Assembly (NCBI RefSeq): GCF_023204875.1
Contig: NZ_CP096247.1
Location: 1,674,001-1,738,000 of the forward strand
Origin: Prevotella sp. E15-22
GTDB taxonomy: Bacteria; Bacteroidota; Bacteroidia; Bacteroidales; Bacteroidaceae
DNA length: 64,000 bases
Direction: 5' to 3'
In this document: positions 52,350 through 62,995 of the stretch, in pieces
How positions within the stretch are numbered: the first letter of the stretch is position 1
How the letters are laid out: every line of letters begins with the position of its first letter
Notes under the pieces: model-generated
Database searches by the model: none
Seen by the model: only the letters and a program-made list of their open reading frames with translations
Told to the model about the DNA's origin: nothing
Program-made: the position numbers and the translations under genes

Positions 52350-53726
52350 TTAAGAATAAATCATGGACTCTATCCACAATACACCCAGCCCCAAGAGCCA
52401 TCCCAAAAGAACCTTGAAGGAAATGTTTTTGAAGTACCAGCCAAAGTGGATATGTTCCATTTTCATAAGAGCCAAGCCACACACACTGCCAACAGACAGC
52501 AGACAGCCTCCTGCAGCAGTGCTATAGGCGATGACTTTCCAATAGAGGCCGTCCTGGGCATAGTCGCCTGCACTCCATACATCATAGAGCGATATACCAG
52601 AAGCAGCAATGGTAAACGAATCGACCAAGCTACTAAGAACGCCAGCAATAAGACCTTCAATCCAAATATTGCTGATAGTAGCATCGAGCCAGTCGGCCAC
52701 TTCGGTAAATACACCCGTCTCAATGACAACAGCCAAACCTAGCATAATACCCATAACGAAGAGCATCTGCTGGATGGCCTCATACTGTATAACACGAGGT
52801 ATGCGACGCTGAGACATTTGGTCTGCATTCATTAACTTACGATTAAAAGCCTCGTTAACCACCCACAATAGTGACAGTACCACCAGGGCTCCCAAGAAAG
52901 CAGGAAGTCGTGTAATACTGAGGAACGTAGGTATAAACCATAAGCCACCAATACCCACAAAGAGCATCAGCATTCGCTGCCAACGGTTCAGGCGCGTATC
53001 ATCTCCACGGAACGGAGCAGCAGTTCCCCACTCTATATCCAATCGACTTGGTAATTGGCGTCCAATCAAGAACGTTGGCACAATCCAAGCCACCAATGCA
53101 GGGAAAGCCAAATAGCTAGAAAAGTCAGTAGCAGTAACGGCTTCATTGGCCCACAACAGAAGGCCCGTAGGATCACCAATAACAGTGAAGCAACCTCCAC
53201 AAACAGCAGCCAAGACAACAGCAGAGCCAATGAGCATACGCTGCGGGCGACTCTTGACAAGGCTATGCATGATGACCAACATCACAATGGTTGTAGTGAG
53301 ATTGTCGAGATTGGCCGAAAGTACAAAGGTAACCAAAGTAATGGTCCACAGGAAGCGATTGGTATTGCGTGTGCGGATCCATTCGTTGATAAAGTCGAAG
53401 CAGCCATTGGTGTTGAGTATTTCTATTATCGACATAGTAGCCAACAAATACATCACAATAGCCGCTGCCTTACCTACATACTTCAGGAAGACATTGTCGT
53501 AAATGAAATTTTTGACAGTATCGCTGGTAGCTACATTCTCGCCCAGATATTCTGAATAGGCAACAGAATGCAGGTCCATCACAAAGTCGAAACCCCAACT
53601 GATGTACACAACCCAACCTATGGCAGCAAGAACAATGCTGATAGCTGCCTTATTCACCCCAGTAAGATGGGTAGTAGCTATTAGTAAATAGCTAAACAGC
53701 AGGAGTATAACGATAATCGGTGTCAT
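52350..53726 (-). CDS. nhaD: Na+/H+ antiporter, NhaD family
   Basis: Ion-transporter superfamily membrane protein of 458 residues with about 12 helices. Marks: [20 protein letters not shown] and [19 protein letters not shown], and [17 protein letters not shown] near the end, the polar residues lining the ion path in NhaD. It would expel sodium in exchange for protons. It is probably in one transcript with the OmpH-like gene (36 bases upstream) and pfkA. Confidence 0.9.
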   Translation of the reverse strand: MTPIIVILLLFSYLLIATTHLTGVNKAAISIVLAAIGWVVYISWGFDFVMDLHSVAYSEYLGENVATSDTVKNFIYDNVFLKYVGKAAAIVMYLLATMSIIEILNTNGCFDFINEWIRTRNTNRFLWTITLVTFVLSANLDNLTTTIVMLVIMHSLVKSRPQRMLIGSAVVLAAVCGGCFTVIGDPTGLLLWANEAVTATDFSSYLAFPALVAWIVPTFLIGRQLPSRLDIEWGTAAPFRGDDTRLNRWQRMLMLFVGIGGLWFIPTFLSITRLPAFLGALVVLSLLWVVNEAFNRKLMNADQMSQRRIPRVIQYEAIQQMLFVMGIMLGLAVVIETGVFTEVADWLDATISNIWIEGLIAGVLSSLVDSFTIAASGISLYDVWSAGDYAQDGLYWKVIAYSTAAGGCLLSVGSVCGLALMKMEHIHFGWYFKNISFKVLLGWLLGLGVLWIESMIYS

Positions 53727-53762
53727 CAGTTGAGGAAATACTTTAAAATGATATTCTAATAT

Positions 53763-54374
53763 TTACTTACTCTTCTCAGTACTAGAGGCAGAACCCTTCT
53801 TATAGCGGTTATTCATGCCCTTTACCACTTCAGAGGTAATATCAAAGCGCTTGTCAGCATAAAGCACTGCAGCCTTGTTGACAATCATATCGTACTTCTT
53901 AGCCTTATTATAGGCTTTCAGATAATTATCGAGTGAGTCCTGGAAAGCCTGCAAGAATTTCTGCTGCTCACTGGCCAACTCATTCTCAAGACGCTGCTGG
54001 AGAGCCATAATGTTCTGCTGTTCGCGCTGAAGGGCTGCCTGTTCGGCCTCAGCCTGCTCACGACTGGTAAAACCGTTACTCTGCAACTTCTGCTGGAAGG
54101 CAGCGGCTTTCTTCTCAAACTGCTGACTCTTAGCCTGAATGGTGTTGCGAGCATTAGTTCCTTTCTTCTCGAGTTCCAATGACTTCTGCTTGGCAAACTC
54201 ATACTGAGAAGTCAGGGTATCAATCTCAATGTAGGCAATACGCATGCCATTACCTGCCTCAGCACTCACCTCTGCAACGGGTTCTTCGTCCATCTGAGGT
54301 GCAGAGTTGTTACATGACCCAAAGACTACGGCAACAGTCAACAGTGCATAAGCACGAAAAAAGTTCTTTTTCAT
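53763..54374 (-). CDS. OmpH/Skp-like lipoprotein
   Basis: A 203-residue OmpH-family protein related to the Skp chaperone of outer-membrane proteins. The N-terminus is a lipoprotein signal (LLTVAVVFGSCNN, Cys in the lipobox). The mature start (MRIAYIEIDTLTSQYEF) and the long coiled coil rich in Gln, Glu and Lys (about 80-160) are typical, as is the end (YADKRFDITSEVVKGMNNRY). Being lipidated is a difference from soluble Skp. It starts 9 bases after the small membrane protein gene. Confidence 0.87.
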   Translation of the reverse strand: MKKNFFRAYALLTVAVVFGSCNNSAPQMDEEPVAEVSAEAGNGMRIAYIEIDTLTSQYEFAKQKSLELEKKGTNARNTIQAKSQQFEKKAAAFQQKLQSNGFTSREQAEAEQAALQREQQNIMALQQRLENELASEQQKFLQAFQDSLDNYLKAYNKAKKYDMIVNKAAVLYADKRFDITSEVVKGMNNRYKKGSASSTEKSK

Positions 54375-54383
54375 TTCTATTAT

Positions 54384-54599
54384 TTATTTATTTGATTTTT
54401 CACTAACTGCCCAGCGACTCTTACGACGCTGCTCTCTATCTTGGTCCATCACACAATGGATGTCACGTTCACGCATCGCCTCAGAGTCATGAATATGCTG
54501 AGAAGCAAAGCGTCCATCTTTCAGGAAAAACAGTTTAATGCACAAAAATGCCATCGATATAGCAATTATTAACGTGCAGATAGCAATTATTTCACTCAT
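54384..54599 (-). CDS. Small membrane protein, 71 residues
   Basis: The gene starts at ATG 54599 (MSEIIAICTLIIAISMAFLC). One membrane helix is followed by a cytoplasmic basic and acidic segment KDGRFASQHIHDSEAMRERD and then IHCVMDQDREQRRKSRWAV. The motif with MRxRxIxCVxxQDRExR seems to recur in Bacteroidota proteins, from memory, without known function. A -7 box at 54619-54626 is directly upstream and the OmpH-like gene follows 9 bases later, so it opens the unit leading to pfkA. Confidence 0.7.
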   Translation of the reverse strand: MSEIIAICTLIIAISMAFLCIKLFFLKDGRFASQHIHDSEAMRERDIHCVMDQDREQRRKSRWAVSEKSNK

Positions 54600-54605
54600 T
54601 TTTTG

Positions 54606-54626
54606 TAATTTTGCGCTGCAAAGGTA
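54606..54626. promoter_or_regulatory. Back-to-back -7 boxes of two divergent units
   Basis: Plus TAATTTTG at 54606-54613 (for pepD) and minus TACCTTTG at 54619-54626 (for the 71-residue protein) are only 5 bases apart. Each promoter's start site must fall in or near the other's -7 box. Confidence 0.65.
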
Positions 54627-54666
54627 ATAATAATAAATTAAACAATATATCAATAAAACATTAAAA

Positions 54667-56118
54667 ATGAATAAAAGTGATTTAAAACCTGCTTCAGTGT
54701 TCGAGCAATTTGCAAAGATTAACGAAATTCCCCGCCCCTCGAAACGCGAAGAGAAGATGATTGAATACCTCAAGAGTTGGGGTGAGAGCCACAATCTTGA
54801 GACCATTGTTGACGAGACAGGCAACGTACTGATTCGCAAACCAGCCACCAAAGGAATGGAGAATCGCAAAACGGTGATTCTGCAGAGCCATATGGATATG
54901 GTGTGCGACAAGTTGGTGGATGTTGACTTTGACTTTGACAAGGATGCCATTCAGACATACGTAGACGGTGACTGGCTTAAAGCTAAGGGAACCACTCTTG
55001 GTGCTGACGACGGCATTGGTTGTGCTATTGAACTAGCAATTCTCGAGGCGAACGACATAGAGCATGGTCCATTGGAGTGTGTATTCACCCGCGATGAAGA
55101 GACTGGTCTCAGTGGCGCAGAGGGAATGAAGGCAGGCTTCATGACAGGCGATTATCTGATTAACCTTGACTCGGAGGATGAGGGCGAAATGTTCGTATCG
55201 TGTGCCGGCGGACGAAACACACAGGCAAAATTTACATTCAAGCGCGAGGAAGCTGCAGCAGATTCTTTCTTCCTGCGTGCCCAACTGAAGGGACTGACAG
55301 GCGGACACTCGGGTGACGACATCAACAAGAAGCGCGCCAACGCCATCAAGCTTTTAGGACGTTTCCTGTTCCAGACAATGAACCGCTATGAGGGTGTACG
55401 CTTAGCAGAGTTTCATTCAGGCAAACTGCACAACGCCATTCCTCGCGATGGTATGTTTGTTATTGCCGTTCCTCACGATGTAAAAGAGAATGTAAAGGCA
55501 GACTGGAACGTTTTTGCCGCTCAGGTAGAAGACGAATTCCATGTTACTGACACACAAATGGTATGGACCATGGAGAGCGCAGAGGCACAGACTGTGATTG
55601 AAGCTCAAGTTGCCCGTAATTTTGTGTGGGCATTGCAGGCTGTAGACAATGGCATCTATGCCATCTGTCAAGACCCCGAGCTGAACGATATGGTAGAGAC
55701 ATCAAGCAATATCGCAGCAATCCACTCAACCGAAACAGAGATTACCATTCTCTCATCACAGCGTTCTAACGTAATGTCAAACCTTGACAACATGTGCGCA
55801 ACCATTGTGGCCACCTTCCAATTAGCTGGTGCAGAAGCACACAGCAGCGATGGCTATCCGGCATGGAAGATGAGAGCAGAGAGTAAACTCCGCGATACAG
55901 TAGTCGAGACATATAAGGAACTGTTCGGTAAAGAGCCTGTGGTACGTGGTATTCACGCCGGATTGGAATGCGGTCTGTTCTCGGAGCGCTATCCAAATAT
56001 CGATATGATCTCTTTTGGTCCTACGCTGCGCGACGTTCATACGCCAGACGAGCGTCTATATATTCCCACTGTCCAAATGGTATGGGATCATCTGCTGTTG
56101 GTACTGAAGCGCATCTAA
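54667..56118 (+). CDS. pepD: Aminoacyl-histidine dipeptidase (PepD, M20 family)
   Basis: Zinc dipeptidase of 483 residues acting on dipeptides such as Xaa-His. Metal-binding motifs: QSHMDMVCDK (His and Asp), TLGADDGIGCAIELAIL, TRDEETGLSGAEGM (Glu-Glu), INLDSEDEGEMFVSCAGG, and GIHAGLECGLFSERYPNIDM near the end. A dimerisation domain is inserted at about 205-395 (GGHSGDDINKKRANAIK). uvrA follows after 10 bases. Confidence 0.94.
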   Translation: MNKSDLKPASVFEQFAKINEIPRPSKREEKMIEYLKSWGESHNLETIVDETGNVLIRKPATKGMENRKTVILQSHMDMVCDKLVDVDFDFDKDAIQTYVDGDWLKAKGTTLGADDGIGCAIELAILEANDIEHGPLECVFTRDEETGLSGAEGMKAGFMTGDYLINLDSEDEGEMFVSCAGGRNTQAKFTFKREEAAADSFFLRAQLKGLTGGHSGDDINKKRANAIKLLGRFLFQTMNRYEGVRLAEFHSGKLHNAIPRDGMFVIAVPHDVKENVKADWNVFAAQVEDEFHVTDTQMVWTMESAEAQTVIEAQVARNFVWALQAVDNGIYAICQDPELNDMVETSSNIAAIHSTETEITILSSQRSNVMSNLDNMCATIVATFQLAGAEAHSSDGYPAWKMRAESKLRDTVVETYKELFGKEPVVRGIHAGLECGLFSERYPNIDMISFGPTLRDVHTPDERLYIPTVQMVWDHLLLVLKRI

Positions 56119-56128
56119 TATATATAAG

Positions 56129-58960
56129 GTGAGTCAAAAGTTTATCGTAATTAAGGGAGCGCGCGTCAACAATCTAAAGAATGTTGACGTGCGAATTCCC
56201 AGAAATAAGTTCGTAGTCATTGCAGGCGTATCGGGCAGCGGCAAATCGTCGCTGGCCTTCGATACACTATATGCAGAGGGACAGCGCCGCTATGTGGAGA
56301 GTCTCTCTAGCTATGCACGCCAGTTTCTTGGACGTATGAACAAACCGGAATGCGACTTTATCAAAGGCATTCCACCGGCCATTGCAATAGAGCAGAAGGT
56401 TATAGCACGTAACCCACGAAGTACGGTTGGCACGTCGACAGAGATTTACGAATATCTGAGACTACTTTTTGCACGAATCGGCCATACATTCTCGCCAGTA
56501 AGCGGTGAAGAAGTTAAGCGACATTCAACGGAGGATGTTATCAAGAAGATGCTGGAGTTCTCTGAAGGAACGAAGTTTCTGGTGATGGCACCACTCATAC
56601 GCACAGAGGGACGCAGCATAGAACAGCAGCTAAAAGCATATATCATTCAGGGATATAGTCGAATCTATGTAAAGAATGATGTGCAGCGTATTGACGACTA
56701 TTTAGACTGTGGAGCTACAGACGAAGATATTTATATCGTCATCGATCGCTTGTCGGCATCAACAAACAAAGATACCGTTGACCGATTGGTTGATTCTGCC
56801 GAAACAGCATTCTTTGAAGGCAGAGGGGAAATGCGACTCTTGGTATTGCCTGCAGGATTGGCATACGACTTTTCTACGCGATTCGAAGCGGACGGCATCA
56901 GTTTTGAGGATCCTTCCGACCAATTATTCTCGTTTAACTCGCCAGCTGGCGCATGTCCTGAATGCCAAGGATTCGGACAGGTAATTGGTATCGACGAGCA
57001 TCTCGTCGTCCCCGACCCCAGCCTATCGTTATACGATGGTTGTGTTGTATGTTGGCGTGGCGAAAAGATGGGAGAATGGAAGAATTGGTTTATCCAGCAT
57101 GCTGCAAAAGACGACTTCCCAATTTTTGAACCTTATTACAATCTGACACAACAACAAAAGGACTGGTTGTGGCACGGCTTGCCATCGGACAAGAAAGCTA
57201 AAGAAAAACCATGTATTGATGCGTTCTTCGAAATGGTGAAGGAAAATCAATACAAGATACAATACCGTGTGATGATGGCGCGCTATCGTGGCAAGACGAT
57301 GTGCCCCACTTGTCATGGCACACGATTGAAACCAGAGGCAGAGTATGTAAAGATAGGTGGAAGAAGTATTACGGATTTGGTTCAGATGCCTGTAGTAAGG
57401 CTAAAAGAATGGTTTGATAAACTAGATTTGTCTGAACACGATACGGAAGTGGCACGCCGACTACTAACAGAGATTACTTCCCGTCTGCAGTTCCTGCTAG
57501 ATGTTGGATTGGGATATCTCACACTTAATCGTCTGTCAAACAGCTTATCCGGCGGTGAAAGTCAGCGCATCAACCTATGTACATCGCTTGGAAGCAGTCT
57601 GGTTGGTTCACTCTATATCCTTGATGAGCCAAGCATCGGACTGCATTCACGTGACACCGACCGTCTTATCAAAGTACTTAAAGAATTACAAGCACTAGGC
57701 AACACGGTGGTGGTAGTGGAACACGACGAGGATATTATACGCGCTGCAGACTATCTAATTGATGTTGGTCCAGACGCTGGCAGACTAGGAGGAGAGATTG
57801 TGTTTGCAGGTGAACCAAACAACAAGAGTTCAAATAGCAAAACAGATAATCCCACCCATTCTAACAATGCAGACAAGGCTAACGACACAAGATCTTACAC
57901 TCTAGCTTATCTCTCTGGAACAGAAACAATAAGCGTTCCTCAAAGTAGACGCCCCTGGAATCGTCACATAGACATCCTAGGAGCAAGAATGAACAATCTT
58001 CGAGGTATCGATGTACAAATTCCGCTCAATGTTCTCACCGTTGTTACCGGTGTATCAGGCTCAGGTAAATCAAGTCTTATTAAAGGCATTCTCTATCCTG
58101 CTATTAAACGCCATCTGGGCGATGTATGCGATGCTCCAGGCGAATACAGTAAACTCTCGGGCGATATCGACGCTATTCGGCGCATAGAATTCGTTGATCA
58201 AAACCCCATAGGAAAATCAACGCGTTCGAACCCTGCTACATACGTAAAAGCATGGGATGCCATTCGCGACTTATATGCAGCTCAACCACTGTCACAACAG
58301 ATGGGATTCACTGCACAATACTTCTCATTTAATGCTGATGGTGGACGATGCGACGAGTGTAAGGGTGTGGGCACCATTACGGTAGAAATGCAATTCATGG
58401 CCGACCTTGTGTTGGAATGTGAATCGTGTCATGGGAAACGCTTTAAGAAAGATATTTTGGATGTTAGATATGAAGGAAAGAATATTGATGACATCCTTAA
58501 TATGACCATCTCCGAAGCTATCGAGTTCTTTAAGACGCATGGGCAGAAGACTATTGTTAACAGGCTGAGGCCATTAGAGAATGTTGGCCTAGGATATATT
58601 AAAATGGGACAAAGTTCTAGCACACTCTCTGGCGGCGAGAACCAGCGCGTAAAACTAGCTTATTTTATAGGTCAGGAGAAACAAGACCCCACACTCTTTA
58701 TCTTTGACGAGCCAACAACAGGTCTTCATTTTCATGACATAAAATGTTTAATGTCATCAATGGATGCGCTTATCTCTAGAGGACATACCATTGTCATCAT
58801 TGAACACAATATGGATGTTATCAAGTTGGCCGACCATATCATCGACTTAGGTCCGGATGGTGGTGATAAGGGTGGTCAGCTTGTCGTTGCAGGAACACCT
58901 GAGGAAGTAGTGAAGTGTCAAGAGAGTATAACGGGACAATATCTAAAAGCAAAGATATAA
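56129..58960 (+). CDS. uvrA: UvrABC excision nuclease subunit A
   Basis: DNA damage sensor of nucleotide excision repair, 943 residues. It has two ABC ATPase halves: Walker [19 protein letters not shown] and [16 protein letters not shown]; signatures [13 protein letters not shown] and [14 protein letters not shown]; zinc hooks CPECQGFGQ with [10 protein letters not shown], and [10 protein letters not shown] with [10 protein letters not shown]. The start is GTG at 56129, in line with [20 protein letters not shown] following. A variable linker (about 565-600, [20 protein letters not shown]) is rich in Ser and Asn. The gene is 10 bases downstream of pepD. Confidence 0.95.
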   Translation: MSQKFIVIKGARVNNLKNVDVRIPRNKFVVIAGVSGSGKSSLAFDTLYAEGQRRYVESLSSYARQFLGRMNKPECDFIKGIPPAIAIEQKVIARNPRSTVGTSTEIYEYLRLLFARIGHTFSPVSGEEVKRHSTEDVIKKMLEFSEGTKFLVMAPLIRTEGRSIEQQLKAYIIQGYSRIYVKNDVQRIDDYLDCGATDEDIYIVIDRLSASTNKDTVDRLVDSAETAFFEGRGEMRLLVLPAGLAYDFSTRFEADGISFEDPSDQLFSFNSPAGACPECQGFGQVIGIDEHLVVPDPSLSLYDGCVVCWRGEKMGEWKNWFIQHAAKDDFPIFEPYYNLTQQQKDWLWHGLPSDKKAKEKPCIDAFFEMVKENQYKIQYRVMMARYRGKTMCPTCHGTRLKPEAEYVKIGGRSITDLVQMPVVRLKEWFDKLDLSEHDTEVARRLLTEITSRLQFLLDVGLGYLTLNRLSNSLSGGESQRINLCTSLGSSLVGSLYILDEPSIGLHSRDTDRLIKVLKELQALGNTVVVVEHDEDIIRAADYLIDVGPDAGRLGGEIVFAGEPNNKSSNSKTDNPTHSNNADKANDTRSYTLAYLSGTETISVPQSRRPWNRHIDILGARMNNLRGIDVQIPLNVLTVVTGVSGSGKSSLIKGILYPAIKRHLGDVCDAPGEYSKLSGDIDAIRRIEFVDQNPIGKSTRSNPATYVKAWDAIRDLYAAQPLSQQMGFTAQYFSFNADGGRCDECKGVGTITVEMQFMADLVLECESCHGKRFKKDILDVRYEGKNIDDILNMTISEAIEFFKTHGQKTIVNRLRPLENVGLGYIKMGQSSSTLSGGENQRVKLAYFIGQEKQDPTLFIFDEPTTGLHFHDIKCLMSSMDALISRGHTIVIIEHNMDVIKLADHIIDLGPDGGDKGGQLVVAGTPEEVVKCQESITGQYLKAKI

Positions 58961-59029
58961 GGCAAAGTATCAAATAATTGCATAACTACATAGAATTCTG
59001 AAATTAGAATTAAATCTAAGAAAACGCAT

Positions 59030-59503
59030 ATGAAAGAATTGAATCTGAAACCCATTATTATGGAATGCAAAATGGAAGAATTGACAAACGATGAGCAGTT
59101 CTTGTTGTCAAAGGCAATTGAAATGACTAACAACAGTTATGCCAAATATTCGCATTTCCATGTGGGAGCAGCCTTACAACTAGAAAATGGTGAGGTTCTG
59201 CCAGGATGCAATCAAGAAAACGCAGCCTTCCCTGCTGGTATTTGTGCCGAACGTTCTGCCATCTTTGCCGCTGGCGCTTTGTATCCCGATGTGGCTCCCA
59301 CAACACTAGCTATTGCGGCCCGACAGCCCAATGGCGAATTGACTGCCGAACCCGTAAGTCCATGTGGAACCTGTCGTCAAGTGATAATCGAGACTGAGAC
59401 ACGTTTCTCTAAGCCACTTAGAATACTTCTTTACGGAAAGAATAAGGTATACGTGATGGACGGCATCAAACATTTAATGCCGCTGTCGTTCACCGAGTTT
59501 TAA
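59030..59503 (+). CDS. cdd: Cytidine deaminase
   Basis: Zinc enzyme of 157 residues for pyrimidine salvage, deaminating cytidine and deoxycytidine. The active site is visible as AGICAERSAIFAAG (Cys zinc ligand and catalytic Glu) and PCGTCRQVIIE (two Cys ligands). The start could also be one of two internal ATGs (at 59060 or 59075), which would give about 145 residues. Its stop overlaps the end of the convergent beta-helix lipoprotein gene by 4 bases. Confidence 0.94.
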   Translation: MKELNLKPIIMECKMEELTNDEQFLLSKAIEMTNNSYAKYSHFHVGAALQLENGEVLPGCNQENAAFPAGICAERSAIFAAGALYPDVAPTTLAIAARQPNGELTAEPVSPCGTCRQVIIETETRFSKPLRILLYGKNKVYVMDGIKHLMPLSFTEF

Positions 59504-60846
59504 TAATAACACCCTAAGCCTTGAGCTGGGGAAATAGAATCAAGATGGAAGTCGTACTTCAGATTCTGTTCATCAACAAGTCTGAAGTGCTGCTTCCCTT
59601 GAATAGAATCTTTTGGACTTTCCCAAATCATACATACAAAACGCAAACTATCTTCCGTCTCGACCATAGGTGTACGCAATAAGGTATGGCTGAATCGATA
59701 ATCGAAAATATTTAAGGTATCTGTATTAACCCCCATCACAACATCATTATCATAACCTGTAACAATACTACTATCGCAGACTAAACCATAAAGAGGCAGA
59801 AGATTACTAAAGCGTAATGCGGCACCGCGTCCGCCAACAAAAGGATAGAACTGTGCCAAAGTACAATGCGAAATATCTGCGAAGCCACCAACAATACTAA
59901 CACAATCGCCTTGTGTATTAGAAATCTGACAGTCACGAAGGCGGATATTCGAATTAAGACTTACAAGACCAACACCCTTACAATTATGAATTATACAACG
60001 CTCCATATCCAGTCGAAGCACGTCAGCATCGAAAGAAGCAGAATCACAGCGCACACCAAACTCACCAGCATTACGAATCTCTGTTCGACGAAATTTATTA
60101 CCCTTTGAGGAACTATGAATACGAATACCTCCTTTATTGCCCCATTGTCCACTCACACGATCGTAAGGTAAATAGTCAAACATGTGATCCAATCGATCAC
60201 CACGCAACACAACAGAATCCATCATCAGACAACCATAAACGTCAACTCCTTTTCCATCATGGAAATAAAGGGTTGAATTTTTGATGGTAAGCGTTATAGC
60301 ACTATCAACTGTAATTCCACCATATACCACTATGGGCCGTTGACTCTCTATCACACTATCTGATTTAACAACCATATCACGTAACTCAATGGCATCCCAT
60401 GCAAACGCATGCAAAGATACCACCTGTTCGACACCACTCTCAAGCTTGAAAACCAATTGATCATCAATAGGTTGAGGATCAAGTTCACCGTTCTCCGGTG
60501 CTGTCAATTCAACGAACACACGAATACTATCATTCTTACGTACCTCAATGTCAGTCAGCACTGAACCATAATTATTATCAAGATAGATACCATCTACATT
60601 CACTCGATATCCAGTCTGGTTTCCACGCTTCAGGCGAACGCTTTGTATTCGCAAACCATCTGAAGTATTATTAAAAACCCAAAAGTCATGTGTTCTGGAA
60701 CCATAATTCGAGAAAATAGTATCCATATTCACTGTATCTTTTGAGAAAGACAATAACGCATTAGGACTCGTTGTAAACGTGTCGTTATCCGAACAGGCCA
60801 AAAGACCGATTACTATACTGAGAAAAAGAAAAGTTCGTCTTATCAT
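59500..60846 (-). CDS. Lipoprotein with right-handed beta-helix
   Basis: A 448-residue lipoprotein from ATG 60846 (MIRRTFLFLSIVIGLLACSD, lipobox Cys). An Ig-like N-terminal section (about 25-140; DTIFSNYGSRTHDFWVFNNT) is followed by repeated short strands typical of parallel beta-helix proteins (about 160-400; IRLRDCQISNTQGDCVSIVG; GGFADISHCTLAQFYPFVGG). No catalytic residues of polysaccharide lyases are evident. It is probably an outer-membrane surface or periplasmic protein; role unknown. The frame extends to 60870, but the later ATG gives a clean signal peptide. Confidence 0.8.
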   Translation of the reverse strand: MIRRTFLFLSIVIGLLACSDNDTFTTSPNALLSFSKDTVNMDTIFSNYGSRTHDFWVFNNTSDGLRIQSVRLKRGNQTGYRVNVDGIYLDNNYGSVLTDIEVRKNDSIRVFVELTAPENGELDPQPIDDQLVFKLESGVEQVVSLHAFAWDAIELRDMVVKSDSVIESQRPIVVYGGITVDSAITLTIKNSTLYFHDGKGVDVYGCLMMDSVVLRGDRLDHMFDYLPYDRVSGQWGNKGGIRIHSSSKGNKFRRTEIRNAGEFGVRCDSASFDADVLRLDMERCIIHNCKGVGLVSLNSNIRLRDCQISNTQGDCVSIVGGFADISHCTLAQFYPFVGGRGAALRFSNLLPLYGLVCDSSIVTGYDNDVVMGVNTDTLNIFDYRFSHTLLRTPMVETEDSLRFVCMIWESPKDSIQGKQHFRLVDEQNLKYDFHLDSISPAQGLGCYY

Positions 60847-60917
60847 ATATAAATAAAACGAACTTTTCATATTTTTATTGTATCACTTTCGATGTATGTG
60901 ATATTACTTTTTAATGC

Positions 60918-61475
60918 CTACTTACCAAAATAACGTTTTAGCAATCCAGCGAAACCTGCGCCATGACGAGCTTCATCCTTGGCCATCTCGTGAACGGTAT
61001 CATGAATAGCATCAAAACCTGCAGCTTTTGCATTCTTAGCAATACGGAACTTATCCTCACAAGCACCAGCCTCAGCAACAGCACGTTTTTCGAGGTTAGT
61101 CTTCGTGTCCCAAACACATTCACCAAGCAGTTCCGCAAAACGACTAGCATGATCAGCTTCCTCGAAAGCATAACGTTTGAATGCTTCTGCAACCTCAGGA
61201 TAACCCTCACGATCTGCCTGACGAGCCATTGCCAAATACATACCAACTTCACTACATTCACCATTAAAATGATTACGCAGATCATTTATCATTTCCTCGC
61301 TAACACCCTCTGGTTTACCATCACCTATCTTATGAACAGTAGCATAGGTCATATCAGCATCATCCTTCAATTCCGAGAACTTAGAAGCTGGAGCTTTACA
61401 AATGGGACACTTTTCTGGGGGATTCTCGCCTTCGTAGATATATCCACAAACAGCACAAATAAATTTCTTCTTCAT
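60918..61475 (-). CDS. rbr: Reverse rubrerythrin
   Basis: Peroxide-reducing non-heme iron protein of 185 residues for oxidative stress defence in anaerobes. The rubredoxin domain is at the N-terminus ([20 protein letters not shown], four Cys) and the ferritin-like di-iron domain follows, with its Glu and His ligands in [39 protein letters not shown] and [18 protein letters not shown]. The order rubredoxin then ferritin-like is the reverse of classic rubrerythrin. It has its own promoter at 61517-61548. Confidence 0.94.
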   Translation of the reverse strand: MKKKFICAVCGYIYEGENPPEKCPICKAPASKFSELKDDADMTYATVHKIGDGKPEGVSEEMINDLRNHFNGECSEVGMYLAMARQADREGYPEVAEAFKRYAFEEADHASRFAELLGECVWDTKTNLEKRAVAEAGACEDKFRIAKNAKAAGFDAIHDTVHEMAKDEARHGAGFAGLLKRYFGK

Positions 61476-61516
61476 AGTCGTTAGTTATTGTTTAGTAAAT
61501 AAATAATGTTATTTGG

Positions 61517-61548
61517 CAAAGATACATAGAAAAAACAAATCTCGCAAA
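61517..61548 (-). promoter_or_regulatory. Promoter of rubrerythrin
   Basis: Minus-strand TTTG (61545-61548), 20-base spacer, TATCTTTG (61517-61524). The -33 element is part of the neighbouring terminator stem. Confidence 0.72.
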
Positions 61549-61568
61549 TTTTTTGCGAGATTTGTTTT
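61532..61568. terminator. Perfect 17-bp terminator hairpin between hisS and rbr
   Basis: AAAACAAATCTCGCAAA (61532-61548) and its exact complement (61552-61568) are separated by only 3 bases. A/T flanks allow termination in both directions; it would end the hisS transcript on minus. Between it and hisS (61569-61639) I see nothing else. Confidence 0.85.
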
Positions 61569-61639
61569 AATATTCTTAGAATTCCTATTTCAACATTGTC
61601 AGTACAACATTGATGAAAGACTGTAACAACTGAGTTTAC

Positions 61640-62995
61640 TTATTCGATTGCAGAAATAAGCTCGTCATCAGAAACAAGTTTCTGCTCGCCCGTCTCCATA
61701 TTTTTCAATGTAACCTTTCCCTCAGCAATTTCATTATCGCCTGCTAGTACGACAAAAGGAATCTGCTTAGCGTTGGCATAAGACATTTGTTTCTTCATCT
61801 TAGCACTATCAGGATAAATTTCTGCACGAATGCCAGCTGCACGCACCTTAGCAATGATAGGCAGGCAATATGAAGTTTCCTTTTCACCAAAATTAATGAA
61901 AAGCACCTGAGTAGTATTAAGAGAGTCTTGGGGATATAGATCAAGAGCATTCAGTACATCATATATACGGTCAACGCCAAACGATATTCCGACACCTGAA
62001 AGTCCCGGCATTCCAAAGATTCCTGTGAGATTATCGTAACGTCCACCACCAGAGATAGACCCCATTGGTGTGTCGAGTGCCTTCACCTCGAAGATAGCAC
62101 CAGTATAGTAGCTTAAACCGCGCGCTAGTGTCAAATCAAGCTGAATCTCATTATTAAGTGTAGTCAGGAATCCAAGAATATAACGAGTTTCCTCAACGCC
62201 CTTCAAGCCAGTCTCGCTTGAGGCGAGTACCTCAGCAATAATGTTAAGTTTTTCTTCGTTAGTACCTTCTAACATGATGATTGGTTGCAGTTTCTCTATC
62301 TGCTCGTCGGTAAGTCCGTCTTCACGCAATTCAGCATTAACATTGTCTATTCCAATCTTATCGAGTTTGTCGATAGCAACTGTAATATCCACAATCTTAT
62401 CAGCAGCGCCAATCACCTCAGCAATACCAGTTAGAATCTTGCGGTTGTTAATCTTAATTTGAACGCGAACACCAAAACGAGAGAAAACAGTATCAACAAT
62501 CTGCATCAGTTCCACCTCGTTAAGCAAAGAGTCCGAACCTACTACATCACCATCAAACTGGTAGAATTCACGGTAGCGCCCCTTCTGAGGACGATCGGCA
62601 CGCCACACAGGTTGAACCTGATAACGCTTAAAGGGCAACTGCAGTTCATCACGGTGCATCACCACATAGCGGGCAAAAGGCACAGTGAGATCATAGCGCA
62701 GACCTTTCTCGCAAATCTTAGAAGCCAAACGAAGCGTGTTACGCTCGGTTAGTTCGCTATCATCAATCTTCGACAGGTAGTCACCAGAATTCAGAATCTT
62801 GAAAAGAAGCTTGTCACCCTCCTCGCCATACTTACCCATCAAGGTTTGAAGGGTTTCCTGAGCAGGCGTTTCGATCTGCTGGAATCCGTAGAGCTCGTAC
62901 ACACTACGGATGGTATTAAAAATATAGTTGCGCTTGGCCATCTCTACAGGGCCGAAGTCGCGAGTTCCTTTGGGAATACTTGGTTTATTTGCCAT
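61640..62995 (-). CDS. hisS: Histidyl-tRNA synthetase
   Basis: Class II aminoacyl-tRNA synthetase of 451 residues. Motif 1 region: [20 protein letters not shown]. Motif 2: [20 protein letters not shown] with [11 protein letters not shown]. Histidine-A/B loops: [33 protein letters not shown]. Motif 3: [16 protein letters not shown]. The C-terminal anticodon domain is about 355-451. Its start abuts the purA stop without a gap, so the two are probably co-transcribed. Confidence 0.96.
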   Translation of the reverse strand: MANKPSIPKGTRDFGPVEMAKRNYIFNTIRSVYELYGFQQIETPAQETLQTLMGKYGEEGDKLLFKILNSGDYLSKIDDSELTERNTLRLASKICEKGLRYDLTVPFARYVVMHRDELQLPFKRYQVQPVWRADRPQKGRYREFYQFDGDVVGSDSLLNEVELMQIVDTVFSRFGVRVQIKINNRKILTGIAEVIGAADKIVDITVAIDKLDKIGIDNVNAELREDGLTDEQIEKLQPIIMLEGTNEEKLNIIAEVLASSETGLKGVEETRYILGFLTTLNNEIQLDLTLARGLSYYTGAIFEVKALDTPMGSISGGGRYDNLTGIFGMPGLSGVGISFGVDRIYDVLNALDLYPQDSLNTTQVLFINFGEKETSYCLPIIAKVRAAGIRAEIYPDSAKMKKQMSYANAKQIPFVVLAGDNEIAEGKVTLKNMETGEQKLVSDDELISAIE

